A DNA stretch of 64,000 nucleotides from Dryomyza anilis (GCA_951804985.1 OX638135.1:68738680-68802679), one strand, 5' to 3'. Shown: positions 24,559 through 36,365, counted from the stretch's first letter. Made by a program: numbers and translations. Notes: a model not told the origin generated them from the letters alone.

Positions 24559-25484
24559 TAGCAAAAAGGGTAATTGGTAACTAACCGGTTAGCTAACTGG
24601 CAGGTTATTCTGCCGGTTACCTTTGTTCTACCATCGGGAGAAAGGTAACCGGCAGATTCCTATCTGTGTGAAGTACATGTGAGAAGACATCCCTTTCTAA
24701 CTAAAGCATTGCGCTCATTTAAAAATAATCTTGTTGTCTCTTTTGCACCTCTTGCTATTTTTATGTCACAGACCAAAAAAATATTTTACAGAAAAATAAA
24801 ACAGTATTGCTAATTACTTTTTTCATATATATTTTTATTTAGTATACTAAATTAAACAATTGTTTTAAAAAGTAATTAAATTAATAAAAATCATAACATC
24901 TGATCCTTGTTGTAAATTTATTCACGAAATTCCTGTTGTGTCGCTGGAGATCAGCACCAGGTAGTCGAGTGTGCAACCTTCGCAGCTCATCTTCGGGGCA
25001 CTGTACGAAACGTGTATGAGCGCCGGTGGCATCATAAACACGTGCACACGTGAAGCTTGATAATTTGATTTTCTTCTTTTTGAAGCACATAATTATTTTG
25101 TTGCCCAGATCTTAATTAGTTGTCATTCCTGAATTTTGAAAGTGTCCTATGACAGAAGTTTATGATCAATGAAGTAGTAATATTTTTGCAGACCACGTAC
25201 CTGGCCAATGTGTTGTCCTGCATCCAGCGCCTGATTCTTGCTGGTGAATGGCGACTCCGCCCTACAATTCCTTGGTAGACTGCACGAATGTACGCCAATG
25301 CGCTCAATGTGTGTCACGACTTTAAATTTTGACTATTTTTATTATTTAACAATTGTTAAAATCACTTTAATTCTTTTCCCTTTATTTTTCTTTGGTTTTT
25401 ACCTACTATTCAACAAGACATTTTGTTTTGATGGAAAACATAAACAAAAATCATACCTATTGCTATCCCTTTGTCACCTATGAC
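24559..25484. other. Unique DNA with a hairpin and exon-like ORFs
   Basis: Just beyond the array is a perfect 15-bp inverted repeat, 24609-24623 and 24642-24656 (TCTGCCGGTTACCTT), and the palindrome CTAACCGGTTAG at about 24581. On the minus strand, 25320-25197 is open and ends CAG followed by GTACGT, a good splice donor. Another open stretch lies at 25070-24940. Together they could be two exons of a host gene, but I recognise no family. The segment stops at the foldback element. Confidence 0.35.
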
Positions 25485-25809
25485 ACTGGTGTGAAGATAG
25501 CGCATCGCGGCGAATTGGAGTTATCCCACAATTTGTGAAGTTAGCGCATAATTTGAATTCGCCGCATTTTTTTTTTTTTGTAATATTATATATTAAAATC
25601 TTCTTATTTTTTACATTTCCATGTAATATAATCAATAATCTACTAAAACCGATATAAAGTCATATATTTTTATAATTACGAAAATTGCATATATTTTAAA
25701 ATAATAATAAGACGCTTAAAATAAAACGAGCGCCATTTATTTTGAATGTTTGTTAAATAAAATAGCTCTAGCTAATTTCAATATTAAAATATTTTTCCAA
25801 TATACCCCC

Positions 25810-28480
25810 ACATCATGGTAAAACTGCCGTTTTTAAAAGGGGTACTTATCTGAACTTTAAATGTAAATATGCATTTCTTGGAACTTGAAAAAAACACTTA
25901 AAACAAAAAACCCCATCGCAATTTTTGGATATGTTAAAGATTATGGTCCAATCTAACTTTTATTTCGAAAAATCGTACCATCCCACAAAAAAATCAGGAT
26001 AGGTCATGGTGAAAAATGCATTTAAATATAAGACATTTTTCAGATTCAATATGGAAAAAATTCATTTCTTGAAACTTGAAAAAACGCTTAAAACAAAAAA
26101 CACCATCACAATTTTTGGATATGTTAAAGCTTATGGTCCAATCTAACTTTTATTTCGAAAAATCGTACCATCCCACAAAAAAATCAGGATAGGTCATGGT
26201 GAAAAATGCATTTAAATATAAGACATTTTTCAGATTCAATATGGAAAAAATTCATTTCTTGAAACTTGAAAAAAACGCTTAAAACAAAAAACCCCATCGC
26301 AATTTTTGGATATGTTAAAGATTATGGTCCAATCTAACTTTTATTTCGAAAAATCGTACCAGCGCACAAAAAAATCAGGATAGGTCATGGTGAAAAATGC
26401 ATTTATATATGAGACATTTTTCAGATTCAATATGGAAAAAATTCATTTCTTGAAACTTGAAAAAATCGCTTAAAACAAAAAACCCCATCGCAATTTTTGG
26501 ATATGTTAAAGATTATGGTCCAATCTAACTTTTATTTCGAAAAATCGTACCAGCCCACAAAAACATCAGGATAGGTCATGGTGAAAAATGCATTTAAATA
26601 TGAGCCATTTTTCAGATTCAATATGGAAAAAATTCATTTCTTGAAACTTGAAAAAATCGCATAAAACAAAAAACCCCATCGCAATTTTTGGATATGTTAA
26701 AGATTATGGTCCAATCTAACTTTTATTTCGAAAAATCGTACCAGCCCACAAAAAAATCAGGATAGGTCATGGTGAAAAATGCATTTAAATATGAGCCATT
26801 TTTCAGATTCTATATTGAAAAAAATCATTTTCTAAAAATTAAAAAAAACGTTTAAAACAAAAAACCCCATCGCAATTTTTGGATATGTTAAAGATTATGG
26901 TCCAAAATAATTTTTATTTTGAAAAATCGTACCATCCCACAAAAAAATCAGTATAGGTCATGGTGAAAAATGCATTTAAATATGAAACATTTTTCAGATT
27001 CAATATGGAAAAAATTCATTTCTTGAAACTAGAAAAAAATGCTTAAAACAAAAAACCCCATCGCAATTTTTGAATATGTTAAAGCTTATGGTCCAATCTA
27101 ACTTTTATTTCGAAAAATCGTACCATCCCACAAAAAAATCAGGATAGGTCATGGTGAAAAATGCATTTAAATATAAGACATTTTTCAGATTCAATATGGA
27201 AAAAATTCATTTCTTGAAACTTGAAAAAAACGCTTAAAACAAAAAACCCCATCGCAATTTTTGGATATGTTAAAGACTATGGTCCAATATAACTTTTATT
27301 TCGAAAAATCGTACCAGCCCACAAAAAAATCAGGATAGGTCATGGTGAAAAATGCATTTAAATATGAGACATTTTTCAGATTCAATATGGAAAAAATTCA
27401 TTTCTTGAAACTTGAAAAAAACGCTTAAAACAAAAAACTCCATCGCAATTTTTGGATATGTTAAAGATTATGGTCCAATCTAACTTTTATTTTGAAAATT
27501 CGTACCAGCCCACAAAAAAATCAGGATAGGTCATGGTGAAAAATGCATTTAAATATGAGACATTTTTCAGATTCTATATTGAAAAAAATCATTTTCTAAA
27601 AATTAAAAAAAACGCTTAAAACAAAAAATCCCATCGCAATTTTTGGATATGTTAAAGACTATGGTCCAATCTAACTTTTATTTCGAAAAATCGTACCAGC
27701 CCACAAAAAAATCAGGATAGGTCATGGTGAAAAATGCATTTAAATATGAGCCATTTTTCAGATTCTATATTGAAAAAAATCATTTTCTAAAAATTAAAAA
27801 AAACGCTTAAAACAAAAAACCCCATCGCAATTTTTGGATATGTTAAAGCTTATGGTCCAATCTAACTTTTATTTCGAAAAATCGTACCATCCTACAAAAA
27901 AATCAGGATAGGTCATGGTGAAAAATGCATTTAAATATGAGACATTTTTCAGATTCAATGTGGAAAAAATGCATTTTTTAAAAATTTAAAAAAACGCTTA
28001 AAACAAAAAACCCCATCGCAATTTTTGGATATGTTAAAGCTTATGGTCCAATCTAACATTTATTTCGAAAAATCGTACCAGCCCACAAAAAAATCAGGAT
28101 AGGTCATGGTGAAAAATGCATTTAAATATGAGACATTTTTCAGATTCAATATGGAAAAAATTCATTTCTTGAAACTTGAAAAAAACGCTTAAAACAAAAA
28201 ACCACATCGCAATTTTTGGATATGTTAAAGCTTATGGTCCAATCTAACTTTTATTTCGAAAAATCGTACCCGCCCACAAAAAAATCAGGATAGGTCATGG
28301 TGGAAAATGCATTCAAATACCAGCCATTTTTCAGATTCCATAAGGAAAAAATGCATTAAAAAAAAAACGCTTGAAATGAAATCCCCATCGCAATTTTTGG
28401 GTATTTGAAACAAAAAAGGCTAAACAAGCTTTTATTTTTAAAAATTTTACTAGCCCACTCTTAATATATAATAGGTCCAT
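25810..28480 (+). repeat. ~191-bp tandem repeat, forward block
   Basis: The marker AGGTCATGGTGAAAAATGCA recurs at about 26001, 26191, 26382, 26573, 26764, 26955, 27146, 27337, 27528, 27719, 27910, 28101 and 28292, a spacing of 190-191 bp. Units differ by substitutions and small indels; two sub-variants (FTTGAAACTTGA-type and TTTCTAAAAATTAA-type) alternate irregularly. Confidence 0.95.
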
Positions 28481-28659
28481 GATAAATATAAGTTAAAAAA
28501 TTGTAATTACTCTGTGCAAAATATTATTAATTTAATGAAAAATTTAGATATTATAGTTTTAGTTGTATTTTAATGACTTTTAATGGCAATTGACCATTCA
28601 AAATTATTAATTTAGTTTATACTATATATTTTTTTGATAATGATTTTTACAAATATGTT

Positions 28660-28840
28660 TTAACATATATGTATCAAAAATGTTAGCAAATGTCGCAACC
28701 ATATATCCAAATCCTTTGTTAATATCACAACCATAAAAATATAAGATAGGTGAGGATAAGTGTCAAATATTTTAGCAAATGTCGCAACCTTTTTTTTTCC
28801 AAATCCGTTGTCAATATTACTACCATAAAAATACGTTACA
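28660..28840 (+). repeat. Two imperfect direct copies, ~95 bp apart
   Basis: The phrase TTAGCAAATGTCGCAACC followed by CCAAATCC(T/G)TTGT-AATAT and ACCATAAAAATA occurs at about 28682 and 28772. Confidence 0.7.
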
Positions 28841-28883
28841 TTTGTAAAACTTATATGATCGTGATCTAAGATGGCGCTATTGG

Positions 28884-28885
28884 CG

Positions 28886-28945
<60 letters not shown>
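28884..28945. repeat. (TA)n microsatellite
   Basis: About 30 TA units immediately before the SINE head. Confidence 0.95.
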
Positions 28946-28946
<1 letters not shown>

Positions 28947-29258
28947 CCGCGGTAGCTCAGTGGTTAGTGCGTTGGACTGCGAGCCGAAAGGTCCCCGGTT
29001 CAAGCCTGGACTGGGGCTAACAACATCTTTTCATAGAAACATTTTTCTATACCGCGATACCTCTCGTCAGTAAATGGCAAACCTACGAGAGTAAAACCAT
29101 TGCCTATGAAAAAGCTCTCACCCGCCGTTCGGATTCGGCAATAAACTGTAGGTCCCACCACTTTGAGTACAAATATAACACGCACAGCTCAAAATGGTGA
29201 GAGAGCTCGGCCTAAGTTCTTATAGAGCTGTAGTGCCAAACTATTATTATTATTATTA
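28946..29258 (+). mobile_element. tRNA-derived SINE, family A, copy 1
   Basis: Starts with a tRNA-like head: GCCGCGGTAGCTCAGTGGTT contains an A box, and GGTTCAAGCC is a B box, the two parts of an RNA polymerase III promoter. A ~220-bp body follows, then an (ATT)n tail. A second copy in reverse orientation lies at 58902-59216 with clean target duplications, which fixes the ends. It is inserted in the centre of the foldback element beside (TA)n, so no target duplication can be seen here. Confidence 0.88.
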
Positions 29259-29369
29259 AATACTTTGAACAGCCATGTATTTTTGTTGTACAATTCAATA
29301 TACATATTTTGTTCTTTAATTTGTTCAAATTGACATTTACTTGTATGTGACTGGTGTAGTGCAGATGCC

Positions 29370-29885
29370 TCACATGTTTTTATAACACATGAAACTATCT
29401 TCGGTGCTTTCTTTGCAGCTCAGTAATTCGACACGACTCATTGGTAAGTAACTCTTCCGTCCAAGATTAAAAACTATAATATCAAATCTTAGTTTTGGCA
29501 TTAGAAGAATATTATCTTGGTGAAACGGTATACCAATAACACTGTATACAGTTGATTTTTCTGACTCTATTAATGGAATTTTAATATCAATCATTAATCG
29601 GTTTTCGATTATTATTCCTGTCACCGACATCAAGCGAAATATTTCTACAAGTTCTTTGTCTTGACCTGGAAATTTTAATTTGAATGGGAGTTTAGATTTA
29701 ATACCTGTAATTTCATTCATCATTGTAGACGTTTTAATTAAAGCAGAATACGACCCTTGATCCAACTGCTTTTCCAAAAGTGTAAACATAACCACAGTTT
29801 CAATCGAAAAATGTGTGTATTTTGCCATGTTTGTTATTTCATCAGATAACCTGATTGATTTTTTTCCATATAGAATCTGAAACAC
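29370..29885 (-). pseudogene. Env-like (insect retroviral / F-type) ORF fragment
   Basis: A 171-codon open frame between the two satellite arms. The first ~13 codons derive from the satellite. The rest resembles the middle ectodomain of envelope proteins of insect errantivirus/BEL-type elements, related to baculovirus F: a leucine-rich N-terminal stretch, the SALI-ST-MNEI segment, LPF, IIIENRLMIDIKIPLI followed by an IGIPFHQDN segment, then LPMSRVELLSCK with a late Cys pair. It lacks a signal peptide, fusion peptide and transmembrane anchor, so it is a fragment. The family call rests on pattern memory only. Confidence 0.5.
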
Positions 29886-30770
29886 GGTCCATATTGAAAT
29901 GCATTTTTCACCATGACCTATCCTGATTTTTTTGTGGGCTGGTACGATTTTTCAAAATAAAAGATAGATTGGACCAAGAAATGAATTTTTTCCATATTGA
30001 ATCTGAAAAATGTCTCATATTTAAATGCATTTTTCACCATGACCTATCCTGATTTTTTTGTGGGCTGGTACGATTTTTCGAAATAAAAGTTAGATTGGAC
30101 CATAAGCTTTAACATATCCAAAAATTGCGATGGGGTTTTTTGTTTTAAGCGTTTTTTTTAATTTTTAGAAAATGATTTTTTTCAATATAGAATCTGAAAA
30201 ATGGCTCATATTTAAATGCATTTTTCACCATGACCTATCCTGATTTTTTTGTGGGCTGGTACGATTTTTCGAAATAAAAGTTAGATTGGACCATAAGCTT
30301 TAACATATCCAAAAATTGCGATGGGGTTTTTTGTTTTAAGCGTTTTTTTTTAATATTTAAAAAATGCATTTTTTCCATATAGAATCTGAAAAACGGTCCA
30401 TATTCAAATGCATTTTTCGCCATGACCTATCCTGATTTTTTTGAGGGTTTTTTAAAAATAAATGTTAGATTGGACCATAGTCTTTAACATATCCAAAAAT
30501 TGTGATGGGGTTTTTTGTTTTAAGCGTTTTTTTCAAGTTTAAAGAAATGCATTTTTTCCTTATTAAATCTGAAAAATTGCACATATTTAAAAGCATTTTT
30601 CACCATGACCCATCCTGATTTTTTTGTGGGCTGGTACGATTTTTCGAAATAAATGTTAGATTGCACCATTATCTTTAACATATCCAAAAATTGCAAAGGG
30701 GGTCTTTCATTTTAATCGATTTTTTCAAGTTTCAAAAAATGCATTTTTTTCATATAGCACTTGAAAAGGT
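29886..30770 (-). repeat. ~191-bp tandem repeat, reverse block
   Basis: The same unit as 25810-28480 in opposite orientation. The reverse marker CACCATGACCTATCCTGA recurs at about 29910, 30037, 30228, 30421 (with CGCC) and 30602. Copies here are more diverged, and the first is shortened. Confidence 0.93.
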
Positions 30771-30955
30771 GTTTATTTGTGTTAATGAAATGATAAAATT
30801 GATGGTATTTTTTTTATATTGCTAATTTTGCCTTTAACTACCTATTTTTGGACATTTTGCGTTACGGCGAATTCAAAATGTTCAACAAAAAAATGCGGCG
30901 AATTCACCAAAAAGTGGGATAAAAAAGTGGGCTATCTTCACACCAGTCCTATGAC

Positions 30956-31823
30956 GTTGGAAGAAAGTCTGCTTCCGATGTGTTTGTGAACATGCACATT
31001 TCTTTGATAGTGTGCGAACCAGTTCGAAATATCGATGACTATCGGTTAGCGATTTTTTGCTGGGTAGATTAAAAATTTCTTGCTGGAAAAAAATGGTGAC
31101 CGCTCACTAAACATGTTGATGGTATCATGCCATTCAAGCGCCAATTTCTGAAAAATTGATTAACTGATTAATCATGATTTTCGATTAAACACAACATTGA
31201 TTAATTAATTAATCTGGATTCTGATTAATCAAAATTGTGATTAATTGATTAATGTGCTTTTTGATTAATTAGAATAGCGACGGGAAAAAATGATCAAAAC
31301 TTGTATATACGTGTGACTTTAATCCCTGGCTTACGCAAGTTTACACAGCATTTTCTTACATGGATAAGTGAGTCGCAAACACTGTGCATTTGTGTTGAAG
31401 TTTCGGTCAGCAGTGTCTTGCTGGGTTCATATTATAATGTTTAAATATTATAATGATGAATTATATGATAGTAATAATCCCAGCAAGAACACAGGCGGTC
31501 ATTTTATTGATCATTTTAGGGGTAGCAATGATCAAAGTTTTGATCATAAAATCGATCACATGTAGAATAGCGTTGGGAAAAATATGATCAAAACTTTGGT
31601 ATACGTGTGACTTTACATCCCTGTACTTTATATATATCGTTAGAACGACGATCGTTTTTAAGTTACGTGATTATAATAAATACCCTGTATTAAGGGTATT
31701 TATGGGTATTTCCTGCCCCTGAAGTCATCCAAAATGCCATTGCACTTAATATTCACTTGCGAATGATTTGAAATTTATCATTACTTTCAAATCATAGACT
31801 TAAGGTTAATGCTTGAAACACTT
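30956..31823. repeat. Repeat-rich DNA with a ~60-bp direct repeat
   Basis: GAATAGCG-(A/T)-GGGAAAAA followed by TGATCAAAACTT and ATACGTGTGACTTTA occurs at 31269-31328 and 31564-31623. Between them are GATTAATTAATTAATC-type palindromes and a segment TTTGTGTTGAAGTTTCGGT..CTTGCTGGG that recurs reversed at 59470-59512. No coding signal. Confidence 0.6.
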
Positions 31824-32200
31824 TTAACATACACTCTAAGAAATCTTTTTTAGGAGTAGTGAATTTGCTACATTTATAACAGTTAATTTACTCATTTTTT
31901 CAAATAAAAACACTAATACGTCCGTAAAAATAAACATCTGACGTGTTTCTCATGAAAAATATATTATTTTACACACATGAGCTGTTTTGAGTGGAATCAC
32001 ACGCTTAAAATGACAACTTTACAGATTCTGCAATGTTTTGTATATAAACACATTGAAGTGTGTGAAATTTACACGCTTTATATGTGAAATGACGTTCAAA
32101 ACAAACAAAAACAAGGACTTAAGCTGCCGCGCACGCTCTTGTTCTTTTTTCTTTTAGTGACGCTCTCGATTGTTCTGCATAAATTTCTGAAGAGTATTAA

Positions 32201-32971
32201 TTTCACTCTAAGAAATCTAATTTAGGAGTAGTTAATTTGCTACATTTATTACAGTTAATTTACTCATTTTTTCAAATAAAAAAACTAATACGTCCGTAAA
32301 AATAAAGATCTGACGTGTTTTTCATGAAAAATATGTTATTTTACACAAATGAACTGTTTTGAGCTGAATCGCTCTTTTAAAATGGTAAATTTACAGATTC
32401 TTAAATGTTTTGTATATAAACACATTGGAGTGTGTAAAAATGACGTCTAGCACACACATATATATATGTAACAAGATTATTAGCTGCGCAATTTTAGAAG
32501 AATCTACAAAAAAGAAAACTTGCATATTTTAAATAAAATAAATATGCAAGGGGCGGATTATTGATGAATGTGAAATTAATTTGTGTGCAATTGAGATGAC
32601 ATCTCCCAAGATGTACATTCATGTTTGCGGACATTCGTTAAACAGTTGTGAACTTTTTTTTATTTTGTGTACATAATTTTTTTCACATTTGCTGAATCCG
32701 CCCCGTTGAGATGATATAAAGTTTTCTAATAATATTGAACCATAAAAAACTACGCGTTCTGTTGTGCTTTTTTTAACACGCATTATGTGAATAAATACAG
32801 GGTTTGTGTGTATTTTTACACTAATAAAATTGTATTTTGACACTAGAGATGTGTACTAGTTTTACATACTTTTATGTGTAAATTTTATTTTTACACATTC
32901 GTTGGAATTTACTACATTAATAAGAGGAAACAGGTTTCCTACATTTATTATGGTAAATTTTTCTTAGAGTG
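32201..32971. mobile_element. TTAA MITE, related to the outer element
   Basis: CACTCTAAGAAATC at the left and CTTAGAGTG at the right form inverted ends; TTAA flanks both sides (32197-32200, 32972-32975). The left 250 bp closely match 31831-32113, and the right 220 bp match 44080-44300. It carries no ORF and lies just ahead of the zinc-finger gene. Confidence 0.75.
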
Positions 32972-32977
32972 TTAATT

Positions 32978-33698
32978 ATGTTTAAGTGCAATATTTGTAT
33001 TTGTTCGTTTACGAACATTATTTTATATAATAAACATTTGTATCTACATAAAAATGATTTATCAGTAGGATATCAGTGCTTATTTCAAATATGTTGCATA
33101 AATTTTAAGACTTACGCCACTTATAAAACCCACTGGCATCGTTTTCATTCAAAATTTATACAAAAATTAACAAATCCAAACAAAAAAAAATAGTGAATCT
33201 TTCCGTTGCCCTGAAGTTAATTGCCAGTTCAGCTGCATATATAAAAATGAAATAATATTGCATGTGCAGCAACATTTCGCAATCACCAAAAAAATACGGT
33301 GTCCATTTATTAATTGCAGCGTAGTTTTTACGATCAAATGTACATTTAGAGTTCACATTTACAGACGGTATACTTCTGCTATGTCTTCTGGAATCGGAAA
33401 TCCAGAAAAAGTAAATTTGGATATCGAAAATCAAAGCATAAGTTCTGATATGTCATTGCTCGACGATGATATCAAGTTTTCCAATATGTTTGTACAATTG
33501 AAAAATAAGTTTAAAGTTAATGAATTAGCTATTAAATTTATTGCCAACCAAATTTCATTAGTTTTAGAAAAAAATGAATTCGAACTTATAGAGAAAATTC
33601 AAAATTTGTATAAAACATCAGATATCAATCATGGTGAGATTACCAATTTAATTAAAAATTGCAGTTTACTTTCAGAACTAAAAACAGTTAGTTCAAAC
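32978..33698 (+). pseudogene. C2H2 / GDNLGSH-family gene, part 1 (zinc fingers)
   Basis: ATG at 32978 gives MFKCNICICSF, a C2H2 finger, then CLFQICCINFKTYATYKTH-type, CPEVNCQFSCIYKNE and CPFINCSVVF fingers: four in all, the last ending in Tyr rather than His. After finger 2 the frame is lost at an A run (33181-33190, TAG) and resumes for fingers 3-4. About 110 acidic or helical residues follow (ISSDMSLLDDD, FELIEKIQNLY). The frame is then interrupted at 33698 by a hAT-like element with an 8-bp duplication; removing it restores the reading frame into part 2. The fingers could bind the element's ends; that is inference. Confidence 0.65.
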
Positions 33699-35427
33699 CA
33701 AGGATTGAAACCTAAACGAATAACGGTTTCGATTTCAGTTTCGGTTTTTTCCGCGTTTCGGTTTCGGTTACGGTTTCGGTTACGGTTTCGGTTTTAAGTT
33801 TTTATAACGAAACGGTTTCGGTATACCGGTTCCATGTTACGGTTTCGGTTTTGATTTCGGTTTTTGTATAAATTTTCTTTTTTCCATATTTTTCAAATAA
33901 TTTAACATTGTTTATATTGTGCTAAGTTATGTTCAAATTATGATATTGGGGTAAAGTGGGAAACGTAATTTAAACAATGTTTGTTGTTATTTTAGTTAAA
34001 ATATTGTGTTATATTTATTATTTAATTGGTTACGCCAAGAACAAATTTTACTTTAAAATTTCGTGACCACAAACCAATGAAAATCAACATTTTGACATAA
34101 CCTGAGTTATGATCTGAATTGCAAAGAAGAAGAATTTTGTCCAATTTCCATCCATAAAAGCCAAAGAAATTAAATTTCAACAGTTCAGTGAACTGCAATA
34201 TATGTAAAATAGTGATGATCATTTACAAGAGCAAGGCAAGATATGGTAATATTGTGCTTACACGCTGAGTCTTGCTCTTGCATAGGTACATATGACCTTG
34301 TTCTTGCAATATCTTTCTTGCTCTTGCTTGCAAGAATCTTGCAAAATTTTACTTTTAAATTTTAAATAAAAGATTGAAGACAGATATCTTAAACTGCATA
34401 TTAGTTATGAAAACGAATAGAATTTGAACAATAATTGTATTTAAGTTACACATTTTCCATTTTTTCAATTTCTACAACAAAAAATAAATTATTTTACTAA
34501 CAAAAAAAATAATTTAATTATATTTTAACAAGAATTGACTAATAAAAAATAATTGTAAAAATCAAGTGATGTTGACAAGACAATTAAAAATTTCAAGGCC
34601 ATAATAAATTGAACATAATATGTTCAATGTATATTATACATTCATAATAAATATAAGGAATATTTCGTATAGGCATATTTCTGTTTTCGTCACAGATTAA
34701 ACAAAATCCGTGGTACAAAGAATTTCCCGCCAAAAAGTTCTATCAAAAGCTTGGATGCTGCTTTATTTGCATTTCTGTTGTTGTTGCACTTTCAAGCGGA
34801 TTTGTGTAAAAAAAAAAACACAAAAAGCAATATATAAGCTAAATGAGGTACACTGTGAAAATGTTCATATATTATTTTTTTTTTGTTTTATAAGTTGAAT
34901 GAAATAATGCACATAGAACTTAACTTAAGTAAACTTCATGATTTTACAATTAACAAAAAAACTATGTTTAAATGTAAAACAAAAATAATAATTTGCATAG
35001 CACAGTGCATTTGTACAATCGATGTACGAACTAACGTAGTGAAGAAAAGTGAAAAAAACATTGTTTTATCTATTTTATCTTATTGAAGCGACTTTTGAAG
35101 CACTTTTGAAGCTATTTACCGCTACAAAAGTGCTTCACAGACCTTATTTTTAAGATGTTTTTATTCTTTACCCTTGGGAACTCAAAATTTTATTAAATGA
35201 TATTTTACTTAAGATCTTCTATATAAAATAAAATAAGTTTTTCTGTTTCTATTTATAGGTACTTTTTTAAAAACCGTTTTAAACCGGTATACAACCGAAA
35301 CCGTTTATATCGGTTTTGGATATCGGTTTATTTCTGATTTTCATATAACGGTTTCGGTTATGGTTTCGGTTTTAAAAATGAAACGGTTTTAAACGGATAT
35401 CGGTTTCGGTTACGGTTTCAATCCTTG
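33699..35427. mobile_element. hAT-like non-autonomous element with TTTCGG subterminal repeats
   Basis: Perfect 14-bp inverted ends (CAAGGATTGAAACC) flanked by the 8-bp duplication GTTCAAAC at 33691-33698 and 35428-35435. The 8-bp target size and the CA start fit the hAT superfamily. Both ends hold many copies of CGGTTTCGGTT(A/T) in the subterminal 100-150 bp, likely transposase-binding sites. The 1.4-kb interior is AT-rich without a credible transposase. Its insertion splits the zinc-finger gene. Confidence 0.85.
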
Positions 35428-35435
35428 GTTCAAAC

Positions 35436-36280
35436 TATAAAGTTAGAAAACATTTAATTAACCACTCAGTATACATAAAACCTCAGCAAATATATTTAGG
35501 AACTGGGACTTATCACAATGATTGCTTTTTTCATTACGTTCCAGTTTTGGAAACTATAAAGGGTCTAATGAATAATAAAGGTTTTTTTTCTATTTTTGGT
35601 GCCAAAAAAGAATTTGAAAATGATATATATTTTGATTATAATGATGGCACAGTTTATAAAGAAAATCACTTTCTAAGTGGCAATGAGACGAGAATTGAAA
35701 TTTTGTTATTCCAAGACGCTTTTGAAATATGCAATCCTTTAGGGTCCTCAAAAAAAACACAAATTACTTGGCGTTTATATGATGATTGGAAACATAAATA
35801 AAAAAATTAGGTCTTCAATTCAAAATATAAAACTTGTATTATTATGTAAAGAGAACTATGTAAAACAATTTGGTATTAATAATATTTTAAAACCTCTAAT
35901 AGCTGATCTTCAAATTATTGAAACTGATGGTGTTAAAGTAGTAATGTCAGATAAAACACAAAAATATAGAGGAACCGTAGTAGCTTTTCTCGGTGACAAT
36001 TTAGGCAGTCATCAAATCGGGGGGTTCGAAGAAATTTTAGTACAAGCGAGCACTTTTGTCGTTATTGTCATTACACGAGGTCCATGCTAAAAACATTTAA
36101 TACATCACAAACAAATTATACATTAAATGTTGAGAAAATAGATTTTGTTGCAAACAATTTAGAAAAAGGTATTAAAATGAATTCCTGTCTAAATGAATTA
36201 ATGTATTATCATGTTTGTAGTCCCGGTCTACCCCCATGTATTGCTCATGACTTATGGGAAGGAATAATTCCTTATGACTT
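35436..36280 (+). pseudogene. C2H2 / GDNLGSH-family gene, part 2 (putative catalytic core)
   Basis: Continues in frame from part 1 across the hAT-like insertion. Key motifs in order: LLFQDAFEICNPLGSSKK; after a frameshift in the A run near 35750, GVYMMIGNINKK, VLLCKENYVKQFG and PLIADLQ; then FLGDNLGSHQIGGFEE. After another shift near 36035 comes FCRYCHYTR and finally GLPPCIAHDLWEGIIPYD. I recognise this as a widespread animal family usually left unnamed in annotations. The spaced acidic residues (FQD, GDN, HDLWEG) would fit a DDE-type nuclease, but no fold can be shown here. The LINE interrupts it at 36280. Confidence 0.65.
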
Positions 36281-36365
36281 TTTTTTTTTTTTTTTAATGT
36301 GAGATAAAAAATAGAGCCACTGCACTCAGACAGGGTTATATCCATTGTGCCCAGTTCCCTGGTTT

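Larger units (their letters stand above)
25485..30947. mobile_element. Foldback-like DNA transposon with inverted satellite arrays
   Basis: The ends are perfect 17-bp inverted repeats (ACTGGTGTGAAGATAGC) flanked by an 8-bp direct repeat CCTATGAC at 25477-25484 and 30948-30955. Inside, both arms also share TTATCCCAC and GAATTCGCCGCATTTTTTT. The left arm holds about 14 direct copies of a ~191-bp unit; the right arm holds about 4-5 copies in opposite orientation. The centre has a (TA)n run, a SINE and an env-like ORF. Tandem repeats inside long inverted ends are the hallmark of Foldback and Galileo-type elements, the latter being P-superfamily with 7-8-bp duplications. No transposase was seen, so this copy is non-autonomous. 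Confidence 0.8.

Noticed and set aside
18701..24580. 1959-codon open reading frame
   Set aside because: It is the translation of a perfect 8-bp AT repeat; any of three frames is stop-free, so there is no coding evidence.
28946..29020. Functional tRNA gene
   Set aside because: The head has A and B boxes but the arms do not close into a normal cloverleaf, and the same head starts a second dispersed copy, so it is a SINE.
29000..29185. 61-codon minus ORF
   Set aside because: Antisense of SINE A body; the same frame appears wherever the SINE does.
30235..30423. 62-codon minus ORF
   Set aside because: Entirely satellite sequence of the 191-bp unit.
25810..30770. CRISPR-like array
   Set aside because: Units are ~191-bp contiguous satellites without unique spacers, in an animal genome.
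33834..33900. Telomere-like or promoter repeat from TTTCGG motifs
   Set aside because: The motifs are confined to the subterminal parts of the hAT-like element and mirrored at its other end.
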